In this document: one piece after another, positions 1-7,183 of the stretch
Position numbering within the stretch: the first letter of the stretch is position 1
Layout: the number at the start of each line of letters is the position of its first letter
The notes under the pieces: generated by a model
The model's database searches: none
What the model was told of the DNA's origin: nothing
The model's input: the letters and a program-made list of their open reading frames with translations, nothing else
Made by a program: the position numbers and the translations under genes
Source: Gemmatimonadota bacterium
Lineage (GTDB): Bacteria; Gemmatimonadota; Gemmatimonadetes; Longimicrobiales; Gaopeijiaceae
NCBI GenBank assembly: GCA_015492755.1
Contig: WGEM01000175.1
Location: 1-16,060, forward strand
DNA length: 16,060 bases
Direction: 5' to 3'

Positions 1-98
1 GGAACGCCCTGGCGGCTGCCGGGCTGACGCTGTCCGTCCGCCTGGCGGCGGATCGATTCGCCGTCACCTCACCTCAACCCTACCCCTCCCATGAGTGA
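1..98 (+). CDS. Probable 3' end of an upstream gene (partial)
   Basis: The frame read from position 3 is open from the window edge to a TGA at 96-98. It gives 31 residues beginning NALAAAGLTLSVRLAADRF. Of its first 22 codons, 19 end in G or C, the pattern of the real genes here, whereas the other two plus frames are less regular. The stop lies eight bases inside the nitrilase gene. The fragment is too short to assign a family; it is alanine- and leucine-rich and could be a C-terminal helix. A competing reading is frame 2, also open to a TGA at 92-94 that overlaps the nitrilase ATG, but it looks less protein-like. Confidence 0.3.
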   Translation, partial: NALAAAGLTLSVRLAADRFAVTSPQPYPSHE

Positions 99-1059
99 AC
101 CCCATCGAACCCTCGTTCCCGCGAAGGAGCGCCTCCGGGCGGCGGTGGTCCAGGCCCCCGGGGCGCCCTTCGACACGCCCCGGGCGCTGGCGGAGGTGCG
201 GCGCCTCACCGCGGAGGCGGCAGCGGAGGGCGCCGGGCTGGTGCTCTTCCCCGAGGCGTACGTGGGAGGCTATCCCTGGGGCCTGGCCTTCGGTACCGCG
301 GTGGGCGGGCGTTCCGAAGTGGGGCGGCGAACCTTCGGCCGCTACCACGCCGGCGCCATCGACGTGCCGGGTCCCGCCACGAAGGAGCTGGGCGAGGTGG
401 CGGCGGAGGCGGGGGTGTACCTGGTGGTGGGGGTGATCGAACGCGACAGCACCTACAGCGGCGGGACACTCTTCTGCACACTCCTCTACTTCGGCCCCGA
501 CGGAACGCTGCTGGCGAAGCACCGGAAGCTGAAGCCCACCGCTGCGGAGCGGCTCATCTGGGGCGAGGGCGACGGGAGCACCCTCGCCGCCGTCCACACG
601 CCGTACGGGGTGGTGGGTGGCCTCATCTGCTGGGAGAACTACATGCCGCTAGCCCGGATGGCCATGTACGCCAAGGGCGTCTCCATCTACCTGGCGCCCA
701 CCGCGGACGCCCGCGAGCGCTGGCAGTCCACCCTCCAGCACATCGCGCTGGAGGGCCGCTGCTTCGTCCTGGGGTGCAACCAGTACGTCACCAAGGAGAT
801 GGTCCCCGACGACCTGGAGATCCTCCACGAGCTGGAGGACTGGCCGGATCCGCTCTGCCGGGGCGGATCCGCCATCTACGGTCCGCTGGGCGAGCGTTTG
901 GCCGGTCCGCTCTACGACGAGGCGGGCATCCTCTACGCCGATCTGGAGCTGGACGCCGTGGCCCGGAGCCGTTTCGACTTCGACGTCACGGGTCACTACG
1001 CCCGGCCGGACGTCTTCCGCCTGGAGGTGGACGAGTCCGAGCATCCGCCCGTGGGATGA
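91..1059 (+). CDS. Nitrilase (carbon-nitrogen hydrolase superfamily, branch 1)
   Basis: A 322-residue cytoplasmic enzyme, predicted to hydrolyse an organic nitrile to the carboxylic acid and ammonia. The catalytic triad of the superfamily is visible: Glu55 in LFPEAYVGGYP, Lys146 in KHRKLKPT, and nucleophile Cys180 in GGLICWENYMPL. The stretches around residues 64-95 (WGLAFGT, then RTFGRYH and DVPGPA) and 151-164 (ERLIWGEGDGSTL) are typical of true nitrilases rather than amidases or ureidopropionases. Length fits the family. The ATG at 91 has no Shine-Dalgarno sequence; the first conserved strand starts at about residue 14, so this start is reasonable. It ends 94 bases before rocD. The substrate cannot be read from sequence; cyanide hydratase or cyanoalanine nitrilase activity is possible. 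Confidence 0.9.
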   Translation: MSEPHRTLVPAKERLRAAVVQAPGAPFDTPRALAEVRRLTAEAAAEGAGLVLFPEAYVGGYPWGLAFGTAVGGRSEVGRRTFGRYHAGAIDVPGPATKELGEVAAEAGVYLVVGVIERDSTYSGGTLFCTLLYFGPDGTLLAKHRKLKPTAAERLIWGEGDGSTLAAVHTPYGVVGGLICWENYMPLARMAMYAKGVSIYLAPTADARERWQSTLQHIALEGRCFVLGCNQYVTKEMVPDDLEILHELEDWPDPLCRGGSAIYGPLGERLAGPLYDEAGILYADLELDAVARSRFDFDVTGHYARPDVFRLEVDESEHPPVG

Positions 1060-1061
1060 CC

Positions 1062-1090
1062 TGCACAGGTATTCTGTCCTGGTGTATAAT
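1062..1090 (+). promoter_or_regulatory. Candidate sigma-70-type promoter upstream of rocD
   Basis: An exact TATAAT lies at 1085-1090 with TGCACA (4 of 6 matches to TTGACA) at 1062-1067, a 17-base spacer. It sits in the short gap between the nitrilase stop and the rocD start, one of few AT-rich spots nearby. The predicted transcript would start near 1097 and carry a leader of about 55 bases. This is pattern matching only, and the primary sigma consensus of this organism is not known. Confidence 0.45.
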
Positions 1091-1153
1091 CATGCATATT
1101 CCACCCTTTCGCACCCCACCCACGGCCGGGGTCAACGCCCCGGAGGACGGATC

Positions 1154-2371
1154 ATGACCACGCAGACGATGGGTCGCACGCAGCAGTTTCTGGAGGAGGT
1201 GGAGCGCTACAGCGCCCACAACTACCACCCCCTTCCGGTGGTGCTGGTTCGCGGGGAGGGGTCGTGGGTGTGGGACGTGGAGGGCCGCCGCTATCTGGAC
1301 TGCCTCAGCGCCTATTCGGCCCTGAACCAGGGGCACCGCCATCCCCGCATCGTTCATGCGGCGCGGGACCAGCTCGATCGCCTCACGCTCACGTCGCGGG
1401 CGTTCCACAACGACCGGATGGGGCCCTTCCTGCGCCTCCTCTGCGAGACCACCGGGTTCGAGAAAGCGCTCCCTATGAACACCGGCGCCGAGGCGGTGGA
1501 GACCGCCATCAAGATGGTCCGGAAGTGGGGCTACCAGGTGAAGGGCGTCCCCGACGGGAAGGCGGAAATCATCGTCTGTGAGAACAACTTCCACGGGCGC
1601 ACCACCACCATCGTGGGATTCAGCTCCGAGGCGCAGTACCGTGAGGGCTTCGGTCCCTTCACCCCGGGCTTCGTCCTGATTCCGTACGGCGACGCCGAGG
1701 CCCTGGAGGCGGCCATCACCGAGCACACCGTGGGCTTCCTGGTGGAGCCGCTGCAAGGAGAAGGGGGCGTGGTGGTGCCGCCTGAGGGCTTCCTCCAGCG
1801 GGCCCGCGAGATCTGCACCCACCACGGTGTGGCGTTCATGGCCGACGAGATCCAGACGGGTCTCGGTCGCACCGGCCGGATGTTCTGTTGCGATTGGGAG
1901 GACGTGCGGCCCGACGTGCTCATCGTGGGCAAGGCGTTGGGTGGGGGTGTCTACCCCGTGTCCGCGGCCCTCGCCGACGCGGAGTACATGGATGTCTTCC
2001 GGCCCGGGGACCACGGCTCCACCTTCGGAGGCAATCCCCTGGGCGCCGCGGTGGGTGAGGCCTCCCTCCAGGTGATCCTCGACGAGGGCCTGGCGGAGCG
2101 GAGCGCCGAGCTGGGCGCCTGGTTCATGGACCGCCTCCGCGCCATCGATTCACCCCACGTGGAGGAGGTCCGGGGCAGAGGCCTCATGATCGGCGTGGTC
2201 GTCAAGGAGTCCAGCGGCACGGCGCGGCCCTTCTGTGAGGCGCTTCAGGAGCGGGGTATCCTGGCCAAGGAGACGCACCACCAGGTGATCCGATTCGCAC
2301 CGCCGCTCAACATCGCCCGCGAAGACCTGGAGTGGGCGCTGGAGCACATCGAGGCGGTACTTACCGCCTGA
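1154..2371 (+). CDS. rocD: Ornithine aminotransferase (ornithine--oxo-acid transaminase)
   Basis: A 405-residue PLP-dependent class III aminotransferase, converting ornithine and 2-oxoglutarate to glutamate semialdehyde and glutamate, linking arginine/ornithine breakdown to proline and glutamate. Signatures that separate it from ArgD are NYHPLPVVL at 23-31, SAYSALNQGHRHP at 52-64 and LTLTSRAFHND at 77-87. PLP-site features follow: NTGAEAVETA at 109-118, DEIQTGLGRTG at 231-241 (Asp231 should contact the pyridine nitrogen), and the Schiff-base lysine Lys260 in GKALGGG. Length is normal for the family. The frame stays open upstream to 1082, but the ATG at 1154 is preferred because GGAGG at 1142-1146 sits seven bases before it and homology begins soon after. 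It converges with yggX, leaving only 21 bases between stops. Confidence 0.96.
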   Translation: MTTQTMGRTQQFLEEVERYSAHNYHPLPVVLVRGEGSWVWDVEGRRYLDCLSAYSALNQGHRHPRIVHAARDQLDRLTLTSRAFHNDRMGPFLRLLCETTGFEKALPMNTGAEAVETAIKMVRKWGYQVKGVPDGKAEIIVCENNFHGRTTTIVGFSSEAQYREGFGPFTPGFVLIPYGDAEALEAAITEHTVGFLVEPLQGEGGVVVPPEGFLQRAREICTHHGVAFMADEIQTGLGRTGRMFCCDWEDVRPDVLIVGKALGGGVYPVSAALADAEYMDVFRPGDHGSTFGGNPLGAAVGEASLQVILDEGLAERSAELGAWFMDRLRAIDSPHVEEVRGRGLMIGVVVKESSGTARPFCEALQERGILAKETHHQVIRFAPPLNIAREDLEWALEHIEAVLTA

Positions 2372-2392
2372 GGTGCACCCGGGCCCCTCTGC

Positions 2393-2677
2393 TCACCACT
2401 CGATGGTGCCCTGCTTGGAGGTGTCGATCTCCCGGCCCCGCCCGTCGCCCAGGAGGACCTCCTCGATCTGCTCGTAGAGGAAAGCGCGCGCCTGGCGGTC
2501 GCGGGGATCGAGACCGTAGTGGTTGATGAGCAGCGTCTGGTGCTGCAGCCACTCCTGCCAGCATCCGGCGCAGATCTCCGCCTGGATGCGTTCGCCGAGA
2601 TCCGTTTTGAAGGGTGGCGCCTCCAGCGCGGGCGCGCCCTCGCCGCAACGCCGGCAGGTGATGGTGGGAGCGGTCAT
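2393..2677 (-). CDS. yggX: Fe(2+)-trafficking protein, YggX family
   Basis: A 94-residue cytoplasmic protein. Residues 23-52 contain FKTDLGERIQAEI and WQEWLQHQTLLIN, matching the YggX core (in E. coli GELGKRIYNEIS and WAQWQHKQTMLIN). YggX proteins are linked to iron handling and protection of Fe-S clusters from oxidation; the exact role is unsettled. Unlike E. coli YggX, which has one conserved Cys, this protein has two pairs, Cys8/Cys11 and Cys36/Cys39, the second replacing the usual S-K-E-A stretch, so it may bind a metal. The frame is open up to 2764, but the residues before the ATG at 2677 (low-complexity PPGEPFQGS) do not look like the family. No Shine-Dalgarno sequence precedes this ATG. 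It is divergent from fabH, with 140 bases between starts. Confidence 0.85.
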   Translation of the reverse strand: MTAPTITCRRCGEGAPALEAPPFKTDLGERIQAEICAGCWQEWLQHQTLLINHYGLDPRDRQARAFLYEQIEEVLLGDGRGREIDTSKQGTIEW

Positions 2678-2682
2678 GGTGA

Positions 2683-2692
2683 TATCTTGAGG
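2683..2692 (+). promoter_or_regulatory. Candidate -10-like element TATCTTGAGG upstream of fabH
   Basis: An AT island in the yggX-fabH divergent gap, six bases upstream of the yggX start on the other strand. It resembles TAACTTGAG upstream of the YtxH gene (9384-9392) and TAACTTTT upstream of the zinc-finger gene (3873-3880). The shared pattern TAnCTT is close to the TAnnTTTG box of Bacteroidota primary-sigma promoters. No convincing upstream partner was seen. If used, the fabH leader would be about 120 bases long. Confidence 0.25.
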
Positions 2693-2761
2693 GGATCGTT
2701 CGGTGTGTGGGCCTGTACCCGCGGGCCGTCCGGCGGATCCCTGGAAGGGTTCTCCCGGCGG

Positions 2762-2794
2762 CACGGGGTACCCGGCCCCGGCACCGTACCCGTG
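2762..2794 (+). promoter_or_regulatory. Hairpin in the fabH leader
   Basis: The left arm CACGGGGTAC (2762-2771) pairs with the right arm GTACCCGTG (2786-2794), giving nine base pairs with a single bulged G. The loop of 14 bases (2772-2785) is very GC-rich. Two further outer pairs, one of them G-U, are possible. The structure ends 12 bases before the fabH Shine-Dalgarno sequence. No T-run follows, so it is not a standard terminator. It may be an operator, an attenuator-like element or an mRNA-stabilising structure; the role is unknown. Confidence 0.4.
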
Positions 2795-2817
2795 TCCGCA
2801 TCCGACAGGAGGGTTCC

Positions 2818-3813
2818 GTGCCCCGCACGGTGTTTGCCGGTACCGGCTATTACGTTCCCGAGCGCGTCATCACCAACCACGATCTCACGCAGTGGATGGA
2901 CACCTCCGACGAGTGGATCGTGGAGCGCACGGGCATCCGCGAGCGGCGTTGGGTTCCGGAAGGGATGACCGGGGCCGAGATGGCCAGGAGAGCCTCCCTG
3001 ATGGCGCTGGAGGAGGCCGGCATGGAGCCCGGCGACATCGACGCCATCGTCCTGGGCACGCTGAGCCCCGACGTCTTCTTTCCCGGCACGGGCGTCTACC
3101 TCCAGAAGGAGCTGGGCATCCCCGGGGTACCGGCGCTGGACGTGCGGGCTCAGTGCTCCGGGTTCGTCTACGGGCTTTCCGTGGCGGACGCGTGGATCCG
3201 AGCCGGACAGTACCGCACCATCCTTCTGGTGGGGGTGGAGATTCAGTCCACCGGGCTGGACATCTCCACCCGGGGCCGGGACCTCGCGGTGCTCTTCGGC
3301 GACGGGGCGGGGGCGGCGGTCCTGGTGGCCGGCGACGACGACGCGCGGGGCGTCCTCTCCACCCACATCCACGCCGACGGCCGCTACGCCGAGATGCTCT
3401 GGGGCGAGTGCGGATCGTCGCGGAAGCACCCGCGAATCACCTGTGAAGACATCGAGGCGGGGCGCCACTATCCGAAGATGGAGGGGCGCGAGGTCTTCAA
3501 GCACGCGGTGACGCGCATGCCGGAGGCGGTGCTGGAGGCACTGGACGCCAACGGGCTCACCACCGCCGACATCGACGTGCTGGTGCCGCATCAGGCGAAC
3601 CTCCGCATCTCGCAGATGGTCCAACGGAGGCTGGGCCTGAGGGACGACCAGGTGGTGAACAACATCCAGCGGTACGGGAACACCACCGCGGCCACCATCC
3701 CCATTGCGCTGGCCGAGGCGGTGCGGGAGGGGCGCATCCAGCGGGGACACCTGGTGGCACTGGCCGCGTTCGGATCGGGCTTCACCTGGGGTTCCGCCAT
3801 CATCCGCTGGTGA
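2818..3813 (+). CDS. fabH: 3-oxoacyl-[acyl-carrier-protein] synthase III (KAS III)
   Basis: A 331-residue thiolase-fold enzyme that starts type II fatty acid synthesis by condensing an acyl-CoA primer with malonyl-ACP. The catalytic triad is present: Cys113 in RAQCSGFVYGL, His258 in VPHQANLRI and Asn288 in RYGNTTAATIP. Other marks are DEWIVERTGIRER (31-43) and LFGDGAGAAVL (159-169). The GTG at 2818 is chosen because AGGAGGG (2807-2813) precedes it and PRTVFAGTGYYVPE is the usual FabH N-terminus; the open frame back to 2707 encodes an arginine-rich stretch unlike the family. Length is slightly above E. coli FabH (317). It stands alone, not in a fab cluster. A related KAS III-like enzyme with another primer is possible. 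Confidence 0.94.
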   Translation: MPRTVFAGTGYYVPERVITNHDLTQWMDTSDEWIVERTGIRERRWVPEGMTGAEMARRASLMALEEAGMEPGDIDAIVLGTLSPDVFFPGTGVYLQKELGIPGVPALDVRAQCSGFVYGLSVADAWIRAGQYRTILLVGVEIQSTGLDISTRGRDLAVLFGDGAGAAVLVAGDDDARGVLSTHIHADGRYAEMLWGECGSSRKHPRITCEDIEAGRHYPKMEGREVFKHAVTRMPEAVLEALDANGLTTADIDVLVPHQANLRISQMVQRRLGLRDDQVVNNIQRYGNTTAATIPIALAEAVREGRIQRGHLVALAAFGSGFTWGSAIIRW

Positions 3814-3843
3814 GGTGGCGCGCACCGGGCTGCGCGCACCACC
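3814..3843 (+). terminator. Terminator-like hairpin after fabH
   Basis: It begins at the base after the fabH stop. The left arm GGTGGCGCGC (3814-3823) pairs with the right arm GCGCGCACCACC (3832-3843), forming ten pairs with a two-base CA bulge and an eight-base loop. No T-tract follows, so strength as an intrinsic terminator is doubtful; it may instead protect the 3' end. Confidence 0.4.
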
Positions 3844-3849
3844 CAACCG

Positions 3850-3880
3850 TGGACGATGGAGCCGCCCTCAGCTAACTTTT
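3850..3880 (+). promoter_or_regulatory. Candidate promoter of the DksA/TraR-type gene
   Basis: TGGACG (3850-3855, 4 of 6 matches to TTGACA) is separated by 17 bases from TAACTT (3873-3878) in the run GCTAACTTTT. This is the only AT-rich stretch between the hairpin after fabH and the next gene. The -10 match to TATAAT is weak (3 of 6), but the TAnCTT shape recurs at 2683 and 9384. Confidence 0.35.
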
Positions 3881-3913
3881 CAGGCTACCTGATTCACCTG
3901 ACCCCATGGATGT

Positions 3914-4297
3914 ATGGCGCTCACGAAGAAGCAACTGGCCCACCTGGAGCAACGGCTCCTGGAAGAACGCGCCCGCGCGCTGAAGGCGTTGGGCCTCTTC
4001 GACGAGATGGCGAAGGCCGACCGCGAGTCCGGCGACTCCGATCTGTCGGTCTACACCGATCACATGGCCGACCAGGGAACCGAGGCCATGGAGCGGGAGA
4101 AGGCGGCCGTCTTCGCCACGAAGGAGGGGCGCTACCTCTACCGGATCGAAGAGGCGCTGCGGCGGCTCTACAACGATCCCAAGAACTTCGGGAAGTGCCA
4201 CACCTGTGGTGCCGACGTGGGCTTCGAGCGACTGGACGCGCTTCCGCACGCGCGCTACTGCATCGAGTGCAAGAAGAAGGAGGAGTCGGCGGCTTGA
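3914..4297 (+). CDS. DksA/TraR-family C4 zinc-finger protein
   Basis: A 127-residue protein. An N-terminal helical part (about 5-38 and 56-90) should form a coiled coil. The C-terminal finger has Cys95, Cys98, Cys116 and Cys119 (CHTCG then CIEC), the C4 pattern of the DksA/TraR family. Members enter the RNA polymerase secondary channel and tune transcription, often with ppGpp. The tip between the helices reads DSDLSVYTDHMADQGTEA, common in general TraR/DksA zinc-finger proteins; the DxxDxA tip motif of E. coli DksA is not evident, so the true DksA role is uncertain and no symbol is given. The ATG at 3914 has no clear Shine-Dalgarno sequence; two nearby ATGs (3906, 3910) are out of frame. It converges with rnd. 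Confidence 0.88.
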   Translation: MALTKKQLAHLEQRLLEERARALKALGLFDEMAKADRESGDSDLSVYTDHMADQGTEAMEREKAAVFATKEGRYLYRIEEALRRLYNDPKNFGKCHTCGADVGFERLDALPHARYCIECKKKEESAA

Positions 4298-4309
4298 GCG
4301 CCTGACCCG

Positions 4310-4327
4310 GACGGCTTCCGGGCCGTC
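4310..4327. terminator. Possible bidirectional terminator hairpin between convergent genes
   Basis: GACGGC (4310-4315) and GCCGTC (4322-4327) form a six-pair stem with a TTCCGG loop in the 38-base gap between the zinc-finger gene stop and the rnd stop. An alternative stem CCCGG/CCGGG overlaps it. No T-run flanks it on either strand, so the call rests on position and symmetry only. Confidence 0.3.
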
Positions 4328-4335
4328 GCTCCGGT

Positions 4336-5493
4336 TCAGCCGTCGGCCTTCCGCACCGCCTCCAGAACGGGCCGGCCCAGCAGCTCGATCTGCCACTCCC
4401 TGAGCCCCGCCGCTCGCAGCTCCTCCTCGCGGGTGGGGCGCGCGCGCGCCAGCTCGAGGATGGCGGCGTTACTCAGGAGCGCCCCGCGTCCGATCCCCAG
4501 CTCTCCGGCCACGCGATTCCGGATGGCCTTGATGGTGTCCGAGAGCGCTTCCTCCTCGGGTGTGGGACGCCCGGGCCCCCCCCGCGGTCGCTTGGGGTAG
4601 CCCGAGAGTTCGGATTCCGGGAGCGCGTCCACCGCCGTGAGGCGCGCCACCAGATCCTCGCCCTCGGGCGAGTCCGCCATCCTACGGGGAAAGCCTTTGA
4701 CCGCCTTGAGGTCCCGCGGGTCACGCACGCCGGTGAGGACAGCGTGCACCAACGGGGCGTCGCTCACCACGCGGAACGGCGCCCGATCCAGGCGCCGCGC
4801 CACCTCGTCTCGCCACTCGAGCGCGGTGCGCAGCGCGTGAACCGTGCGCGGAGCAAGATCGCGCGCGCCCTTGATGCGCGTCACCGGGTCCACGGTCTCG
4901 CCAGGCTCCGGCGCGTCGTAGACCGACGCCTCCAGCGCGCGGCACTCCTCCTCCACCCATGCCAGGCGACCCTTGGCCTCCAGCTCCTCTACCAGTCGAT
5001 CCGCGAGGGCCAGGAGGTAGCGCGTGTCGTCGGCGGCGTATTCCAGCATTTCGTCGGAGAGCGGCCGCTTCGCCCAGTCGGCCTTCTGGTGTTTCTTGGA
5101 GAGCTTTACGCCCAGGTACCGCTCCAGGAGGGATGCCAGGCCCACCCCTTCGATCCCCAGCAAGGTGGCGGCCACCTGGGTGTCGAAGAGCCCGCGGAGC
5201 CGGATGTCCAGATCTCGTTTGAGGAGCCTGAGATCGAAGGCCGCGCCGTGCATGACCACTGTGGTGGAGGCGTCTTCCAGCGCCGGGCGGAGAAGTTCCC
5301 GCGGCTCGCACGCCAGGGGGTCGACGATGTAGGTGTCCGCGGGCGTGGTGACCTGGATCAGGCAGAGGCGATCGCTGTAGCGGTGGAAACCCGCTGCTTC
5401 GCAGTCCAGCGCGAGGCGCCCCGAAGACGCGAGATCCTCCCTCAGGCGGCTGGCTTCGGGGCTCGTGACGTCGCGAACGGCGATGAAGGTCAT
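4336..5493 (-). CDS. rnd: Ribonuclease D
   Basis: A 385-residue 3'-to-5' exoribonuclease that trims tRNA and other small RNA 3' ends. The DEDDy exonuclease domain (about 1-180) shows Asp30/Glu32 in LALDCEAAGFHRYSD, Asp87 in HGAAFDLRLLK and Tyr152/Asp156 in EYAADDTRYLLA. An HRDC domain follows at about 213-290, then a basic Gly/Pro linker (299-312) and a second HRDC-like helical region (about 313-385). Length matches E. coli RNase D (375). The frame runs open to 5829, but MTFIAVRDVTSPEA at 5493 is chosen because the upstream residues are not family-like. No Shine-Dalgarno sequence is evident. The linker codons contain eight consecutive G (coding strand; 4576-4583). Confidence 0.93.
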   Translation of the reverse strand: MTFIAVRDVTSPEASRLREDLASSGRLALDCEAAGFHRYSDRLCLIQVTTPADTYIVDPLACEPRELLRPALEDASTTVVMHGAAFDLRLLKRDLDIRLRGLFDTQVAATLLGIEGVGLASLLERYLGVKLSKKHQKADWAKRPLSDEMLEYAADDTRYLLALADRLVEELEAKGRLAWVEEECRALEASVYDAPEPGETVDPVTRIKGARDLAPRTVHALRTALEWRDEVARRLDRAPFRVVSDAPLVHAVLTGVRDPRDLKAVKGFPRRMADSPEGEDLVARLTAVDALPESELSGYPKRPRGGPGRPTPEEEALSDTIKAIRNRVAGELGIGRGALLSNAAILELARARPTREEELRAAGLREWQIELLGRPVLEAVRKADG

Positions 5494-5613
5494 CGGAGGT
5501 GGATCAGGGGTTGTGGCGCGTGTTCGGAATGCCGGCGCAGCTTCGCCGAGCGCCCAAAGAAAGCCGAGGCGCTGTCCCTGCGCTACCCCGGAGGTGTTGC
5601 CCCGCGATGCCGG

Positions 5614-5630
5614 CGCGAACACAATTCGCG
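5614..5630. promoter_or_regulatory. Palindromic element between rnd and pyk
   Basis: A perfect inverted repeat CGCGAA-CACAA-TTCGCG, six bases each side of a five-base spacer. It lies in the 207-base divergent gap, 121 bases upstream of rnd and 70 bases upstream of pyk. Its centre is one of the few AT-containing spots there. Size and position suit an operator for a dimeric regulator, but no cognate regulator is in the window. The rest of the 5494-5700 gap shows no clear promoter, apart from a weak GCTTTCTTTGGG box on the minus strand at 5553-5564. Confidence 0.35.
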
Positions 5631-5700
5631 TGCTCCGCCCCGCTGCCGGTCGGCGGCGCCGGAGATCCCGTACCTCTGCCGAGACCGCACGGAAGGCCGC

Positions 5701-7119
5701 ATGCTGCGTACCAAAGTCGTCTGTACCCTCGGGCCCTCCAGCGCCCATCCCGACACCGTCCGCGCCATGGTGGACGGAGGCATGGACCTGGCGCGGATCA
5801 ACATGTCGCACGGCACCAGAGACGACCACCGGGCCTCCATCGCCGCCGTGCGGGAGGCGTCCCGGGCAGCCGGACGTCCGGTGGGCGTGATGGTGGATCT
5901 CTCGGGCCCCAAGATCCGGGTGGGCGAGCTTCCCGAGCCCATGACCCTGCGCGAAGGCGATGTGGTGGTGATGGCGCCTCAGGAGGTGGCGCGGCCCGGG
6001 GAGATCCCCACCACCTACGCCCCCCTCGCGGAAGAGATCGAGGAGGGCGACGTGGTGCTACTGGACGACGGGATGCTGGAGCTCCGGTGCGTCGGCACCG
6101 ACGGTGTGCGCACGCGTCTGGAGGTGGTACGCGGAGGCGTGCTCAAGCCGCGCAAGGGCATCAATCTGCCGCTGGTGAACGTGCGTGCCCCCTCCCTCAC
6201 CGAGAAGGACCTCTCGGATCTGGAGTTCGCCCTGGAGGAGGGCGCCGAGTACATCGCGCTCTCCTTCGTGCGGCGGGCCGAGGACGTGGTGGATCTGAAG
6301 GGAAGGGTGGGCGGACGCGCGCTGGTGGTCTCCAAGATCGAGAAGGTGCAGGCGCTCCGGAACATCGAGGAGATCCTCGCCGAGACCGACGCCGTGATGG
6401 TGGCTCGGGGCGATCTGGGTGTGGAACTCCCCTTCGAGCGGGTGCCCCTGGCGCAGAAGCGGATCATCCAGCTGGCGAACTTCTACGCGCGCCCGGTGAT
6501 TACCGCCACGCAGATGCTGGAGTCCATGATCGAACACCAGCGGCCCACGCGGGCGGAGGCCTCCGACGTGGCCAACGCCATCCTGGACGGGACCGACGCG
6601 GTGATGCTTTCCGGGGAGACGGCGGTGGGGAAGTATCCGCTGGAGGCGCTGCGGGCCATCGTGGCCATCGGGACCGAGATCGAACGTTCGGGCTTCCTGG
6701 AGCGGGGGCCCCGCTACCTCACCCACCCGGGGCTCTACTCCCGCGGCGGAGCCTCTCCCCGGGAGCACGCGGTGGCCGCCGCCACCGTGGACGCGGTACG
6801 GCGCGTCGGCGCGCCCGCCATCATCGTCCTCACCCGCTCCGGGTTCTCCGCCCGCCTGGTGTCGTCGTACCGGCCGGCGGTCCCCATCTTCGCCGTCACG
6901 CCGGACCCCCACACGCACCGGCAGCTGGGGGCGGTGTGGGGGGTGCGGCCGGTGCTGGCCGAGCGCGTGGAGATGTCGTACGAGCGGCAGGCGGACTTCG
7001 GTCGGCGTGCCGTCATCGAGAGCGGCGTCGGAGAGCCGGGGGCATCGGTCCCCGTCACCGCGGGCTTCCCCTTCTACGAGTCCGGGACCACTAACACCAT
7101 GCGCCTGGAGCGGCTCTGA
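5701..7119 (+). CDS. pyk: Pyruvate kinase
   Basis: A 472-residue glycolytic enzyme transferring phosphate from phosphoenolpyruvate to ADP. Barrel-domain marks: Arg32 in ARINMSHG, DLSGPKIRVG (66-75), Lys212 and the metal ligand Glu214 in VSKIEKVQAL, Asp238 in ARGDLGVELP, and Thr270 in ITATQMLESM. The B domain (about 71-165) and the C-terminal domain (about 350-472) are complete, so this is the standard bacterial length. The ATG at 5701 opens with LRTKVVCTLGPSS, the normal N-terminus; GGAAGG at 5691-5696 is a fair ribosome site. The plus frame stays open back to 4744, antisense to rnd, but that part is not protein-like. The MBL-fold gene follows 64 bases later and then pgi, so two glycolytic genes lie close together. 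Confidence 0.96.
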   Translation: MLRTKVVCTLGPSSAHPDTVRAMVDGGMDLARINMSHGTRDDHRASIAAVREASRAAGRPVGVMVDLSGPKIRVGELPEPMTLREGDVVVMAPQEVARPGEIPTTYAPLAEEIEEGDVVLLDDGMLELRCVGTDGVRTRLEVVRGGVLKPRKGINLPLVNVRAPSLTEKDLSDLEFALEEGAEYIALSFVRRAEDVVDLKGRVGGRALVVSKIEKVQALRNIEEILAETDAVMVARGDLGVELPFERVPLAQKRIIQLANFYARPVITATQMLESMIEHQRPTRAEASDVANAILDGTDAVMLSGETAVGKYPLEALRAIVAIGTEIERSGFLERGPRYLTHPGLYSRGGASPREHAVAAATVDAVRRVGAPAIIVLTRSGFSARLVSSYRPAVPIFAVTPDPHTHRQLGAVWGVRPVLAERVEMSYERQADFGRRAVIESGVGEPGASVPVTAGFPFYESGTTNTMRLERL

Positions 7120-7183
7120 TGCGGACGCGCCGGCGTCGGCCCTCGGGGGCGTGGGCCGGGCCTCCGGAGCGGGAGGGTGGCGG

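Noticed and set aside
1082..1153. Upstream extension of rocD from 1082
   Set aside because: The extra residues (HAYSTLSHPTHGRG) are not family-like, and the ATG at 1154 has a good GGAGG site. The extension would also start inside the TATAAT box.
2707..2817. Upstream ATG-type extension of fabH
   Set aside because: It encodes an Arg/Pro-rich stretch unlike any FabH, covers the leader hairpin and ignores the AGGAGG before GTG 2818.
4744..5700. Long open plus-strand frame antisense to rnd, continuous with pyk
   Set aside because: The minus strand encodes a clear RNase D here. The antisense frame is open because of GC-rich codon bias, and the pyruvate kinase homology starts exactly at 5701.
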